Shown in pieces: positions 50,032 to 58,990 of a stretch of 64,000 nt of DNA (its first letter is position 1; each line of letters opens with the position of its first letter). Both the position numbers and the translations under genes were made by a program. The DNA is taken from contig JAHJIN010000482.1 in the NCBI GenBank assembly GCA_018823415.1, positions 1 through 64,000 of the forward strand, written 5' to 3'. Origin of the DNA: Chloroflexota bacterium (GTDB lineage: Bacteria > Chloroflexota > JAHJIN01). The notes under the pieces were generated by a model. The model ran no database searches. It was not told the origin of the DNA and saw nothing but the letters and a program-made list of their open reading frames with translations.

Positions 50032-51209
50032 ATCTGATGCGGTTGGTCCGGCAGAACATTGCCGGGAGCGCATTTCGCAGCGGCGCCGTGTTCCTGTGTG
50101 CGGCGCTGGTGGCGGCCCTGACGCTATCGGCCACGGCTGTGGTCCGGGGCGCCGAGGACAATCTGCAACAGGGTATCCAGCGGCTGGGCGCGGACATTAT
50201 CGTGGTGCCCTGGGGGACGAGAAGCTGGGAACTGGCCAGCGCGCGTCTGGTGAGCATGCCCCGGCGCCGGTGGATGCACCAAGCCACGCTGGGGCGGCTC
50301 ACCGCCGTGCCGGGCGTTGCCGCCGTGTCCCCGCAGCTCTACGTGCTGACCCTGGAAGATGCCTCGCGCTATGGCGCAGCAGAGGTGGTGGTCACCGGCT
50401 ATGACCCGGCCACCGACTTTATCCTGCGGCCCTGGCTGCCCCCGGACCTGGACCTGAACCTGCGCCCGGGCGAGGCCATCGGCGGCAGCGAGGTGGTGAA
50501 CCCGCAGGGGGACCGGGCGCTGACCGTCCAGGGCTACCCACTGACGCTGGTCGGCAATCTCGTGCCCTCGGGTACCAGCCTGGATCAGGGCCTGTTTGTC
50601 ACGTTCGAGACGGCGCAAGACCTGGCCCTGCACGTGGGCGGGCTCGAGATCGCGCCGGAGAGCATGTCGGCGGCCCTGGTCCGGGTGCATACCGGGAGCG
50701 ACCCGCACCCGGTGTCCGTGCAGATCATGGAAGACGTGCGCGGCGTATTGCCCATCGAGATGGCCGGCCTGTTCCAGACCGAGCGCAGTCAGATGGTGGG
50801 CCTGCTGTATAGCGTGCTGGGCGTGCTGGGCGTCACCTGGGCGCTCTCGATGGTCTTTATGGGCCTGGTCTTTGCCCTGGTCGCCAACGAGCGCCGGCGT
50901 GAGATCGGTATGCTGCGGGCGCTGGGCGCCACGCGCACGTTCATCTTGCGGTCGCTCCTGGTAGAGGGGGCGCTGCTGGCCCTGGCTGGGGGCGTGACCG
51001 GCATCGTCCTGGCATCGCTGATCGTGGTGCTGTTGAGAGACGCTGTTGTTCAGGTCATAGGGTTGCCGTTTGTTGTGCCGGAGCTGCCGGCGCTGGTGGC
51101 CCTGGCCCTGGGCAGCCTGGTCTTGACGTTGGGCACCGTGACCCTGGCGGCCCTGGTGCCGGCCCTGCGTATCAGCCGCCTGGACCCGGCCCTGGCGATG
51201 CGGGAATAG
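50028..51209 (+). CDS. MacB/FtsX-type ABC transporter permease (1)
   Basis: The 393-residue protein has one N-terminal TM helix (about 18-40), a large external domain (about 45-265: ADIIVVPWGT, PQLYVLTLEDASRYG) and three C-terminal TM helices ending in RISRLDPALAMRE, the FtsX-family signature. It is close in sequence to the permease at 53056. It is translationally coupled to DUF4418. The ATPase is probably the one at 54252. Such mechanotransmitting permeases move or release substrates at the outer side of the membrane rather than pump across it. Confidence 0.88.
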   Translation: MNLMRLVRQNIAGSAFRSGAVFLCAALVAALTLSATAVVRGAEDNLQQGIQRLGADIIVVPWGTRSWELASARLVSMPRRRWMHQATLGRLTAVPGVAAVSPQLYVLTLEDASRYGAAEVVVTGYDPATDFILRPWLPPDLDLNLRPGEAIGGSEVVNPQGDRALTVQGYPLTLVGNLVPSGTSLDQGLFVTFETAQDLALHVGGLEIAPESMSAALVRVHTGSDPHPVSVQIMEDVRGVLPIEMAGLFQTERSQMVGLLYSVLGVLGVTWALSMVFMGLVFALVANERRREIGMLRALGATRTFILRSLLVEGALLALAGGVTGIVLASLIVVLLRDAVVQVIGLPFVVPELPALVALALGSLVLTLGTVTLAALVPALRISRLDPALAMRE

Positions 51210-51296
51210 GCCCCGCTGCGCGGGCACGAAAATGACCGGGCGTAGGGCAAGATGCCACGCGCAGCGTGCCCTACAGCCTTATTTACGAGATAAGCG

Positions 51297-51325
51297 TTGG
51301 CCCCGGTAGACACATCGGGTATAAT
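51297..51325 (+). promoter_or_regulatory. Promoter of the multihaem cytochrome gene
   Basis: TTGGCC (51297-51302), a 17-bp spacer and TATAAT (51320-51325), 89 bases before ATG 51414. A hairpin GTAGGGCA ... TGCCCTAC at 51242-51273 stands between it and the preceding permease gene. Confidence 0.7.
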
Positions 51326-51413
51326 AGTAGCAGGATGGCTTGCCATAGGGAAACACGCCCGCTTTGGTTGGATAGTCCACCGCCGACTGCCTAGTTTCGA
51401 GAGGAGGGTAGCC

Positions 51414-53021
51414 ATGCTAAACTCGATTACCGTGCGGCAAGTGGCGTTTGGTATTTTGCTCGTCTTGACCCTGCTGGTTGGCATCGCGTGGGCCGGCGCA
51501 GCGAGCGCGGTGCCCATCACAACTGTCCTGCCTGCGGCCAGCCCGGGTGCCGCCGGCGACTATGTCGTGCTGGCATGGAACGACCTGGGCATGCACTGCT
51601 ACAATGGCGACTTTCAAGACCTGGCTGTGTTGCCCCCGTACAATAGCCTATGGGCGCAGGTAGTGCGGGTGGGCAACCCGCCCCAGGTGATCACGACTGG
51701 CATCTCGGTGACGTACGTGTTCACGGACAACACCTACTCGGTGGGCAAGAGCAACTTCTGGGACTATGCCCAGCAACTCTTTGGCGTGGCCCTGCTGCCT
51801 GACGTTGGATTGGCGGGCAAGGGCTTGGCCGGTTCGATGGACCTGCACGGCGATCACTTTGTGGCCGAGGGTATCCCACTCACCGAGTACATGGACAGCG
51901 CCCCGCAGACCCCGTATCCTTACCAACTGGCGACGGTGATCGTGCGCGACGTCGGCACCCAGGTCGAGCTGGCCCGGGCCGTCGTGGTGGCGCCGGTCTC
52001 GACCGAGATGCACTGCGAATACTGCCACGTCGACCACGGCGTGGGGAATCCAGACATCGCCACCGGCTCGGTGACGCGCAACATCTTGACCTTGCACGAC
52101 GGCGAAAATGACACCCAGTTGATGAACAATCGACCGGTCCTGTGCGCCAACTGTCATTCCTCGAATGCGTTAGGCACGCCGGGCGTGCCCGGCCTACCGA
52201 GCCTGTCCCGGGCCATACACAGCAAGCACAAGGAAAAGGTGCACCCGGGGCTGACTGGTTGTTACAGCTGCCATCCCGGTCCCCGGACCCAATGCCTGCG
52301 GGACGTGATGGCCTCGCAGTATGGCATGGACTGCATCTCCTGTCACGGCACGATGGAGATCGTGGCCAGCAATCCCAATCCCTGGCTCAATGAACCGCGT
52401 TGCGATAACGCGACCTGCCACGGCAGCGGCTATGCGCAGGATCAGGCGTTGTACCATCTATCCCAGGGGCATGGCGGCCTGTACTGCGCCGCCTGCCACG
52501 ATAGCCCTCACGCCATCGCGCCCAGCCGGGAACCTAATGACGCCATCAAGTTCATTGCCTGGCAGGGACACGCCGGCACGCTGGATACCTGCACCGTCTG
52601 TCATGCCGCTGTACCCACCGGGGCCGGGCCGCACGGTATCCTGGCCCCCTGGCAGCGCAGTTTTACCCTGGAGCCCGACCGAATCAGCATGGCCGAGCCG
52701 GGCCAGCAAGTGGTCTATACGCACACGCTCCACAACACCGGCAACCTCGCGGATACCTACGGGCTGGTGTGGAGCAGCTCGCAGGGGTGGGCCGCCGTGG
52801 CCGCGACGATCGCGCCGCCCATCCCCCTGACGCCCGACCAGGCAGCTACCATCGTGGTGACCGTGACGGTCCCCAACTCGGTGGTCGTTCGGGGGATGCG
52901 CGATACGACCATCGTGACCGTCACGTCGCAGATCAGCCCCACGCTGGTCCAGCACGTGACCGATGTTACGTGGGTGCCGGTCTCGTATATCTATCTGCCG
53001 CTGGTCATGCGGAACGGGTAG
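51414..53021 (+). CDS. Secreted multihaem cytochrome c
   Basis: The 535-residue protein has a signal peptide (about 8-32). Six CxxCH haem sites are seen (CEYCH, CANCH, CYSCH, CISCH, CAACH, CTVCH), plus CDNATCH, which could be a CX4CH site. An NEW-type or Ig-like module follows (VVYTHTLHNTGNLADTYGL) and the end is IYLPLVMRNG. The N-terminal WNDLGMHCYNGDF region is typical of large cytochromes of this kind. Outer-surface electron transfer is the likely role, possibly to or from metals. AGAGGAGGG sets ATG 51414, and it has its own promoter. It lies between two permease genes. Confidence 0.87.
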   Translation: MLNSITVRQVAFGILLVLTLLVGIAWAGAASAVPITTVLPAASPGAAGDYVVLAWNDLGMHCYNGDFQDLAVLPPYNSLWAQVVRVGNPPQVITTGISVTYVFTDNTYSVGKSNFWDYAQQLFGVALLPDVGLAGKGLAGSMDLHGDHFVAEGIPLTEYMDSAPQTPYPYQLATVIVRDVGTQVELARAVVVAPVSTEMHCEYCHVDHGVGNPDIATGSVTRNILTLHDGENDTQLMNNRPVLCANCHSSNALGTPGVPGLPSLSRAIHSKHKEKVHPGLTGCYSCHPGPRTQCLRDVMASQYGMDCISCHGTMEIVASNPNPWLNEPRCDNATCHGSGYAQDQALYHLSQGHGGLYCAACHDSPHAIAPSREPNDAIKFIAWQGHAGTLDTCTVCHAAVPTGAGPHGILAPWQRSFTLEPDRISMAEPGQQVVYTHTLHNTGNLADTYGLVWSSSQGWAAVAATIAPPIPLTPDQAATIVVTVTVPNSVVVRGMRDTTIVTVTSQISPTLVQHVTDVTWVPVSYIYLPLVMRNG

Positions 53022-53055
53022 GAATGGCCTGGCAAGCCCGGCGCGGAGATGATGT

Positions 53056-54249
53056 ATGTCCATGATTCGAGTGGTGTGGAGGAATATCGCTGGTAGCTCG
53101 TTTCGGAGCTCGGTGGTGTTCCTGTGCGCGTTGTTGATGGCCGGCTTTGCGGTGTCGGCTACGCTGGTGGGTGGGGGCGCAGAGACCAGCCTGCGACTGG
53201 CCCTGGAACGGTTGGGGGCCGATGTCCTCGTCGTGCCGGCCGGGAGCATGGACCGGGTGGAACACGCCTTGCTGATGGGCCAGCCGGCCATTACGTGGAT
53301 GCCGCGCGCCAACGTGGACCGGGTCGCGACTATCCCCGGCGTCGCCCAGGTTTCGCCGCAGTTGTTCCTGGCGACGCTGCGTGGTGCCACGTGCTGCTCC
53401 GTCCCCGAGATGTTTGTGATCGCCTACGAGCCAGAAACCGATTTTACCCTGCGACCCTGGCTGGAAAGTCACCTAGAGGGCGGACTGGCACTGGGTGAGG
53501 CGGTGGGCGGCAGCTTTTTGTACGTGCCGGCCGATCAAGACAACATTCTGATCTATGGCTATGGCGTGACGCTCAAGGGAAACCTGGAGCAGACCGGCAC
53601 CGGCCTGGATCAGAGCATGTTCTTTACCTTTGAGACGGCCTACGAGATCGCCCGGCTCTCGCCGGTGCAGGCGGAGCAGGTCCTGGACATCCCGCCCGAC
53701 AGCGTATCGGCCATCCTGGTGCGCGTGCAGCCGGATCGCGATCCGCAGCAGGTGGCCCAGCAGATCGAGAGTGACGTGCCCGACGTCTCGGCGATGGCCA
53801 GCAATCGCCTGTTCCGCAATCAGCGCGACCAGATGCTCGGCCTGTTTCGCAGCATCGCCGCCATGTTGGGCGTGACCTGGGTGCTGGCCGTGGCGCTGGT
53901 GGGCCTGGTCTTTTCCATCGCCATCCACGAGCGGCGACGGCAGATCGGCGTGCTGCGCGCGCTGGGAGCCGCCCGGGGAACCGTGTTGCAGTCGCTCCTG
54001 GCCGAAGGCGTGTTGCTGGCCTTGACCGGGGGTTTGGCCGGAAGCGCGCTGGCCGCCCTGGCTGTGTTCCTCTTTCGCAACCTGATCGTGCAGGTGATGG
54101 GCGCTCCGTTCCTGTTCCCGGCGCCGCTGTCACTGCTGGCCCTGATCCTGGGCGCCTTGGCCCTGACCCTGGTCAGCGTGACCCTGGCGATCCTGATCCC
54201 GGCCGTGCGCATCAGTCGCCAGGAACCGGCCGCATCCATGAGGGAGTAG
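53056..54249 (+). CDS. MacB/FtsX-type ABC transporter permease (2)
   Basis: This 397-residue paralogue of the permease at 50028 shares NIAGSSFRSSVVFLCALL, LGADVLVVPAGS, PQLFLATLRGA, four TM helices and the closing RISRQEPAASMRE. It differs by a CC pair in GATCCSVPEM. It directly precedes the ATPase gene (two-base gap), so permease 2 and ATPase form the core, with permease 1 as a probable second subunit of a heterodimer. Confidence 0.88.
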   Translation: MSMIRVVWRNIAGSSFRSSVVFLCALLMAGFAVSATLVGGGAETSLRLALERLGADVLVVPAGSMDRVEHALLMGQPAITWMPRANVDRVATIPGVAQVSPQLFLATLRGATCCSVPEMFVIAYEPETDFTLRPWLESHLEGGLALGEAVGGSFLYVPADQDNILIYGYGVTLKGNLEQTGTGLDQSMFFTFETAYEIARLSPVQAEQVLDIPPDSVSAILVRVQPDRDPQQVAQQIESDVPDVSAMASNRLFRNQRDQMLGLFRSIAAMLGVTWVLAVALVGLVFSIAIHERRRQIGVLRALGAARGTVLQSLLAEGVLLALTGGLAGSALAALAVFLFRNLIVQVMGAPFLFPAPLSLLALILGALALTLVSVTLAILIPAVRISRQEPAASMRE

Positions 54250-54251
54250 TA

Positions 54252-54953
54252 ATGCACATGATCGAATTGCACGACGTATCCAAGACCTACCAACTGGGCA
54301 AAGAGGTGACCGTGCCCGCCGCCCGCGATCTGAACCTGCGGGTGGAACCGGGCGAGTTTGTCATCATCACCGGGCGGTCGGGCTCGGGCAAGACCACGTT
54401 GCTCAACCTGACGGCTGGCCTGACTCGGCCCACGGCCGGCCAAGTGCTAGTGGACGGCGTGGACATCTGGGGCCTGTCGGACAAGGAACAGGCCGCCTTG
54501 CGCAACCGGCAGATTGGCTTTGTGTTCCAGTTTCCCAGCCTGTTGCCGTCGCTGACCTCGCTGGAGAACGTGATGCTGCCTACGATGTTCGGGAGCAAAG
54601 AGGGACGGCTCGATGTCCAGGCGCGGGCCACCCGGCTCCTGGAAGAGGTGGGCCTGACCGACAAGCTGCACGCCTATCCCCGACAGCTCTCGGCCGGGCA
54701 GCAGCAGCGCGTGGTGGTGGCCCGGGCGCTCGTCAACCAGCCGGCGCTCTTGCTGGCCGACGAGCCCACCAGCGATCTGGACGAGGAGACCGAGCACGAG
54801 ATCATGGCTCTGTTCGAGGCTTTTCACGCCCGGACCGGCGTCACCATCCTACTGGTCACGCACACCACCCAGCTCGTGCCGTATGGCACGCGCGCCCTGG
54901 CTATGGCCAGCGGGTCCATCGTCAACGGCGGCGCCGCAACCGGCGTGTCATAA
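54252..54953 (+). CDS. ABC transporter ATP-binding protein (LolD/MacB family)
   Basis: The 233-residue ATPase has Walker A GRSGSGKTT (about 43-51), the Q-loop FQFPSLLPSLT, signature LSAGQQQR, Walker B LLLADEPT and the D-loop SDLDEE with switch His in VTHTTQ. It energises the FtsX-type permeases upstream. The alternative start ATG 54258 would remove two residues. The next gene starts six bases later. Confidence 0.92.
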   Translation: MHMIELHDVSKTYQLGKEVTVPAARDLNLRVEPGEFVIITGRSGSGKTTLLNLTAGLTRPTAGQVLVDGVDIWGLSDKEQAALRNRQIGFVFQFPSLLPSLTSLENVMLPTMFGSKEGRLDVQARATRLLEEVGLTDKLHAYPRQLSAGQQQRVVVARALVNQPALLLADEPTSDLDEETEHEIMALFEAFHARTGVTILLVTHTTQLVPYGTRALAMASGSIVNGGAATGVS

Positions 54954-54959
54954 CCGGCG

Positions 54960-56327
54960 ATGAGACCGCTGCTGGCCCTGTGCGGCATCCTGGCCCTGCT
55001 GCTGGCCGGGCTGCCCGGCCCCCCGGCCGCCGCTGCGTCGGGCGAACACGTCACCGTCATCATCATCCTGCGAGAACAGGCCCGACTGGACATGGCGCCG
55101 GGCCTGTCGCGTGCCGACCGGCTGCAGCGCGTGGTCCAGACCCTGCAAGCGCAGGCGGCGCGCAGCCGGCACCCCCTCGAACCCCTGCTGGCGAACTGGC
55201 AGGCCGATGGGCGGATCAGCCGCGTCGTCCCCCTCTGGATCATCAATGGGCTGGCGATCACGGCCACGCCGGCCGTGATCCGCGAACTGTCAGTCCATCC
55301 CGCTGTACAGCGCATCGCCCCGAACGTCACTATCCCGGCCCCGTCGTCTCTCAGCGCGCCGGCCTCATCCCCCGGATCGGGAAACGCGCCCAACCTGGAC
55401 GTCGTAAACGCCCCGGCGCTCTGGGCGTGGGGCGTGCGCGGGCAGGGCATCGTCGTCGCCAACATGGATACCGGCGTGTATCTCAACCACCCGGACCTGG
55501 TGGCCCAGTGGCGCGGCGGGACCAATAGCTGGTACGACCCGTACGGCGAGCACCCGGCCGCGCCCACCGACCTCAACGGTCACGGCACCGGGACGATGGG
55601 GGTGATGGTGGGCCGCGACGCCAGTGGAACGGCCGTGGGCGTGGCGCCCGACGCCCAATGGATCGCCGTCAAGGTCTTTGACGACCGCAACCAGGCGACG
55701 GCCGTCGCCATTCACCAGGGGTTTCAGTGGCTCCTGGACCCTGACGGCGACCCGACGACGCCGGACGCGCCCCACGTGGTCAACTGCTCGTGGGACATGG
55801 ACGCCCCCGGCTGCGACCTGGCGTTCCAGACCGATCTCCAGGCGTTGCGGGCCGCGGGCATTGTGCCTGTTTTTGCGGCCGGGAACCTGGGGCCGGCCAC
55901 TGAGACCAGCGTCAGCCCGGCCAACTATGCAGAGGCCCTGGCCGTGGGCGCGACGAACAACGTGGATGCCCTGTACGCCGAGAGCAGCCGGGGCCCGTCG
56001 GCCTGCGACGAGGCCATTTTTCCCGATCTGGTTGCCCCCGGGGTGAGCATCCTCACCACCGAGCGGTACGGCCTCTATATGCAGATGACCGGCACCTCGG
56101 CGGCGGCGCCGCACGCGGCCGGTGGGCTGGCGCTGTTGTTGAGCGCGTTCCCGGGCCTCACGGTCGCCGAGCAGGAAGCGACCCTGCTGACCACGGTCGT
56201 GGACCGGGGACCAGCAGGGCCGGACAATGGCTACGGCCACGGGCGCCTTGACTTGCTGGCGGCGTTCCAGCAATTGTCCGGCGGCTGGCCCTATCGCATT
56301 CACCTGCCGGTGGTGGCCCGGCCGTGA
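54960..56327 (+). CDS. Secreted subtilisin-like serine protease (S8)
   Basis: The 455-residue protein has a signal peptide (1-26) and an I9-like propeptide (about 30-120: VTVIIILREQ). The S8 domain has Asp in ANMDTGVYLNHPDL, His in NGHGTGTMG and Ser in GTSAAAPHAAGG; the oxyanion Asn lies in FAAGNLGP. The end is IHLPVVARP, a variant of the C-terminal motif seen in other exported proteins here. It sits at the end of the plus-strand transporter run and ends five bases from the convergent minus-strand ATPase gene. It may process the cytochrome or other surface proteins (inference). Confidence 0.9.
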   Translation: MRPLLALCGILALLLAGLPGPPAAAASGEHVTVIIILREQARLDMAPGLSRADRLQRVVQTLQAQAARSRHPLEPLLANWQADGRISRVVPLWIINGLAITATPAVIRELSVHPAVQRIAPNVTIPAPSSLSAPASSPGSGNAPNLDVVNAPALWAWGVRGQGIVVANMDTGVYLNHPDLVAQWRGGTNSWYDPYGEHPAAPTDLNGHGTGTMGVMVGRDASGTAVGVAPDAQWIAVKVFDDRNQATAVAIHQGFQWLLDPDGDPTTPDAPHVVNCSWDMDAPGCDLAFQTDLQALRAAGIVPVFAAGNLGPATETSVSPANYAEALAVGATNNVDALYAESSRGPSACDEAIFPDLVAPGVSILTTERYGLYMQMTGTSAAAPHAAGGLALLLSAFPGLTVAEQEATLLTTVVDRGPAGPDNGYGHGRLDLLAAFQQLSGGWPYRIHLPVVARP

Positions 56328-56332
56328 GCGCG

Positions 56333-56992
56333 CTAGACCGTCTGCCCGTCGCGGATGTGAATCACCCGGTCGGCATAGTCTGCCGCCTCTGGATTGTGCG
56401 TTACCATGACGACGGTCTGCCCCTGGTCGTGTAATTCGCGAAACAGGGCCAGCACTTGTTCCCCGGTGCTGCTGTCCAGGTTGCCGGTAGGCTCGTCGGC
56501 CAGCAGGATGGGGGGATCGTTGACCAGGGCCCGGGCCACGGCCACCCGACCTTGCTCGCCGCCGGAAAGCTGACCCGGCAGCCGGCGCTCCTTGCCGGCC
56601 AACCCCATGCGCGTCAGCATCGCGGTGGCCCGGCGCACCTTTTCCTGGCGGCTCATGCGGGCCACCGCCAGGGGCAGCATCACGTTCTCCAGGGCCGTGA
56701 GATAGGGGACCAGCTGGAGTTGCTGAAAGACAAACCCCACGTACTCGTGCCGAAAGTCGGCCTGTCGCTCCAGGGACAGGCCATACACGTCGATGCCGTC
56801 GATGGTGACGGTGCCGGTGGTGGGCGGATTCATGGCGCCCAGGATGGTGAGCAGCGTGCTCTTGCCCGAGCCCGACGGTCCCACCAGGGCCACGAACTCG
56901 CCTTCTGCCACAGAAACCGTGGCGCCTTGTAGCGCCTCCACCGGCATACCGTCTGCGTTATATACCTTGGTCACATTTTGTAACTGGATCAT
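56333..56992 (-). CDS. ABC transporter ATP-binding protein (LolD/MacB family), iron-cluster copy
   Basis: The 219-residue ATPase has Walker [10 protein letters not shown], the Q-loop [11 protein letters not shown], signature LSGGEQGR, Walker B LLADEPT and switch His in [14 protein letters not shown] 56992 has AGGAG upstream and follows the permease stop by ten bases. It is the last gene of the minus-strand run that begins with the zinc-ribbon gene at 61053. In Campylobacter the corresponding ATPase belongs to the FTR1/P19 iron uptake cluster. Confidence 0.92.
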   Translation of the reverse strand: MIQLQNVTKVYNADGMPVEALQGATVSVAEGEFVALVGPSGSGKSTLLTILGAMNPPTTGTVTIDGIDVYGLSLERQADFRHEYVGFVFQQLQLVPYLTALENVMLPLAVARMSRQEKVRRATAMLTRMGLAGKERRLPGQLSGGEQGRVAVARALVNDPPILLADEPTGNLDSSTGEQVLALFRELHDQGQTVVMVTHNPEAADYADRVIHIRDGQTV

Positions 56993-57002
56993 GATCTTGC
57001 TC

Positions 57003-58217
57003 CTACAGAGACCGCAACGCGGTGCAGGGGTCCAGCCGGGCGGCACGGATGGCCGGGTACAGGCTAGCCAACAAGCCCACCACCACGGCGGCCCCCATGG
57101 CGCCCAGGGCCAGTACCGGGTTCCAGACCACCGGCGCGTCTACCTGGACAAACACCGGGGCCAACAAGGTCGCAGCGACCATGCCGCTGACCCACCCCAC
57201 CAGGCCGCCCACCACGCTCACCGCGGCGGCTTCGGTGAGGATGATGCGGATGATGTGGACCTGGCGAAAGCCGATGGCCCGGAATACGCCAATCTCACCC
57301 TGCCGCTCGGTCACGGCGCCCAACATGGTGGTGAACACCACCAGGGCCCCGATAGCCAGTACCACGGCCGACAGCGTCCAGGCGAACTGGCCCAGTTGGC
57401 GCACCGTCTCCATCCGCAGGGTGACGGCCTGGCGCAGGGCAGTGACCCTGGCCTGGGGCAGTGCCTCGCCGATCTGGATCACCATGTCCTCCACCGGGCA
57501 GGCAATGCACAGGGCGCTCACCTCGATGAGGCTCACCGCGTCGGGCTGGTTTAGCAGCGTCTGGGCCGCGCCCAGGTCGATGAACAGCATCTCGTCGTCG
57601 CTGGTTCCGTTCTCGACCAGGACGCCCACCACTTGGAATTGTCGCTCCGGGGCGCTCATGGGGGCCGCGGTCCTGCTGGCGGTCTGCTGGGGTGGGGCCG
57701 GGACCCGGACCAGCACCGTGTCGCCCGGCGTCAGTCCCAGGCTCTCGGCCAGGCGCGCGCCGGCCACGGCGTGCTCGGCAGCTTGCGGGACCGAGCCCTG
57801 GATATCCCACCAGCCCTTGAGACGCAGTTCCTCCGCAAAGACCACGCCGGCCACCAGCGCCGGTTGGCCGCGCACTTCCATGACCCCCAGCAGCTTGGGA
57901 GCCACTACGCTGACGTTGGCCGCGTTGCGGATGGTGCGGATGCGCCGGGCGTCATCCATGGTCAACTGCTCCACGTCATAGGCCGCCGACGACACCGTGA
58001 GGCCGCCATAGCTCAAAGAGAGGGCCTGGGACTTGGGCACCACGATAATGTTCGCGCCGTATTGGTCGAGCTTGGCGGCTACATCGGCCTGCATGGTCTC
58101 GGTGATAGCCAACAAGGCGACCGCCGTGGCCACGCCGATGGCCAGTCCCAGCATCACCAGGGCCACCTTGCCCAGGCGACGACGCACGTTGTTCCAGGCA
58201 ATGTCTGTCAGTCGCAT
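57003..58217 (-). CDS. MacB/FtsX-type ABC transporter permease, iron-cluster copy
   Basis: The 404-residue protein has one N-terminal TM (about 16-40), a large external domain containing ANIIVVPKSQALSLSYGG and CIACP, and three C-terminal TMs ending RAARLDPCTALRSL. It is distant from the two plus-strand permeases. The CIACP motif in the external domain is unusual and may bind metal or form a disulfide. ATG 58217 is supported by AGAGGT. It lies between the DUF2318 and ATPase genes, as in FTR1/P19 clusters. Confidence 0.88.
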   Translation of the reverse strand: MRLTDIAWNNVRRRLGKVALVMLGLAIGVATAVALLAITETMQADVAAKLDQYGANIIVVPKSQALSLSYGGLTVSSAAYDVEQLTMDDARRIRTIRNAANVSVVAPKLLGVMEVRGQPALVAGVVFAEELRLKGWWDIQGSVPQAAEHAVAGARLAESLGLTPGDTVLVRVPAPPQQTASRTAAPMSAPERQFQVVGVLVENGTSDDEMLFIDLGAAQTLLNQPDAVSLIEVSALCIACPVEDMVIQIGEALPQARVTALRQAVTLRMETVRQLGQFAWTLSAVVLAIGALVVFTTMLGAVTERQGEIGVFRAIGFRQVHIIRIILTEAAAVSVVGGLVGWVSGMVAATLLAPVFVQVDAPVVWNPVLALGAMGAAVVVGLLASLYPAIRAARLDPCTALRSL

Positions 58218-58319
58218 GGAAACCTCTTTCTTGCCACGAACCCACAGGGCGCTTCGCTTGTTACACGAATTGGCACCAAGAGAAAGAATCAGTGGAGATT
58301 CGCGCAATTCGTGACCGAA

Positions 58320-58949
58320 TTAGAAATAGCCGCCGCCAGCCAGGATATCGCTCGTGCGGATCACCAGGTCCGTGCCATCCACTGCCCGCTCCAGCGGACC
58401 CGGGTTGCAGCCGCCTCGGACCTCGTTGATCCGCACTGACGGGAATTGCTGCCCGCAGTTGTTGCAGATCATCAGGTCATCTTGCTGGCGGTAGCCCTTG
58501 CGCGCCGGGAAGCACACGTCGCAAGCATCAAAGGCGGCCCGCACCACGCCATCGCTGCTCTTGAGGACGAAAAAGTCGATAGACTTGGCGTTGTCGACAA
58601 AGCTATAGTAATGCGCCTGACCGTCGTCAAAGGTAGACACGGGCAAGCGAACGACGCCGTCAGTGCCTTGCATCTGGGTATAGCGGGTCTGGACGTTGGC
58701 CGGGCTCACATTTGCGACCGGATTCGGTTGAGGGTTGGCCGGCGCAGCGGCGCTTGCATTGCTGGCCGGGACGGCCTGTTGGTTCATGGTGAATAGGATA
58801 CCGCCCGCGATCAACACCACGGCCAGGATCGCCACTCCACCCCCAACGATCAAGGGCGTGCGGTTGGCACGTTGGGTCTCGGCCTTGCCCTCAAACCGGG
58901 CATGTTTTTCCTGTCGAGCGGTCTGCTGTCTGGATTTCGACTTGCTCAT
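58320..58949 (-). CDS. DUF2318 Fe-S-type membrane protein
   Basis: The 209-residue protein has a basic N-terminus, one TM segment (about 33-54) and an external DUF2318 domain. The domain's metal motif is complete: DACDVCFPARKGYRQ, MICNNCGQQFP and RGGCNPGPL. The Campylobacter homologue (Cj1660) is part of the FTR1/P19 ferrous/ferric iron uptake cluster; neighbouring FTR1, permease and ATPase genes here match that set. GGAGG precedes ATG 58949. It probably carries electrons or metal at the outer face. Confidence 0.88.
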   Translation of the reverse strand: MSKSKSRQQTARQEKHARFEGKAETQRANRTPLIVGGGVAILAVVLIAGGILFTMNQQAVPASNASAAAPANPQPNPVANVSPANVQTRYTQMQGTDGVVRLPVSTFDDGQAHYYSFVDNAKSIDFFVLKSSDGVVRAAFDACDVCFPARKGYRQQDDLMICNNCGQQFPSVRINEVRGGCNPGPLERAVDGTDLVIRTSDILAGGGYF

Positions 58950-58990
58950 GGGTCTATTTCCTCCTGTCTCGTGTTTGGTTGCACATGATG

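Noticed and set aside
51242-51273. Hairpin GTAGGGCA ... TGCCCTAC after the first MacB-type permease
   Set aside because: The stem is 8 bp with a long loop and no T-tract; possibly a weak terminator but not supported enough to list.
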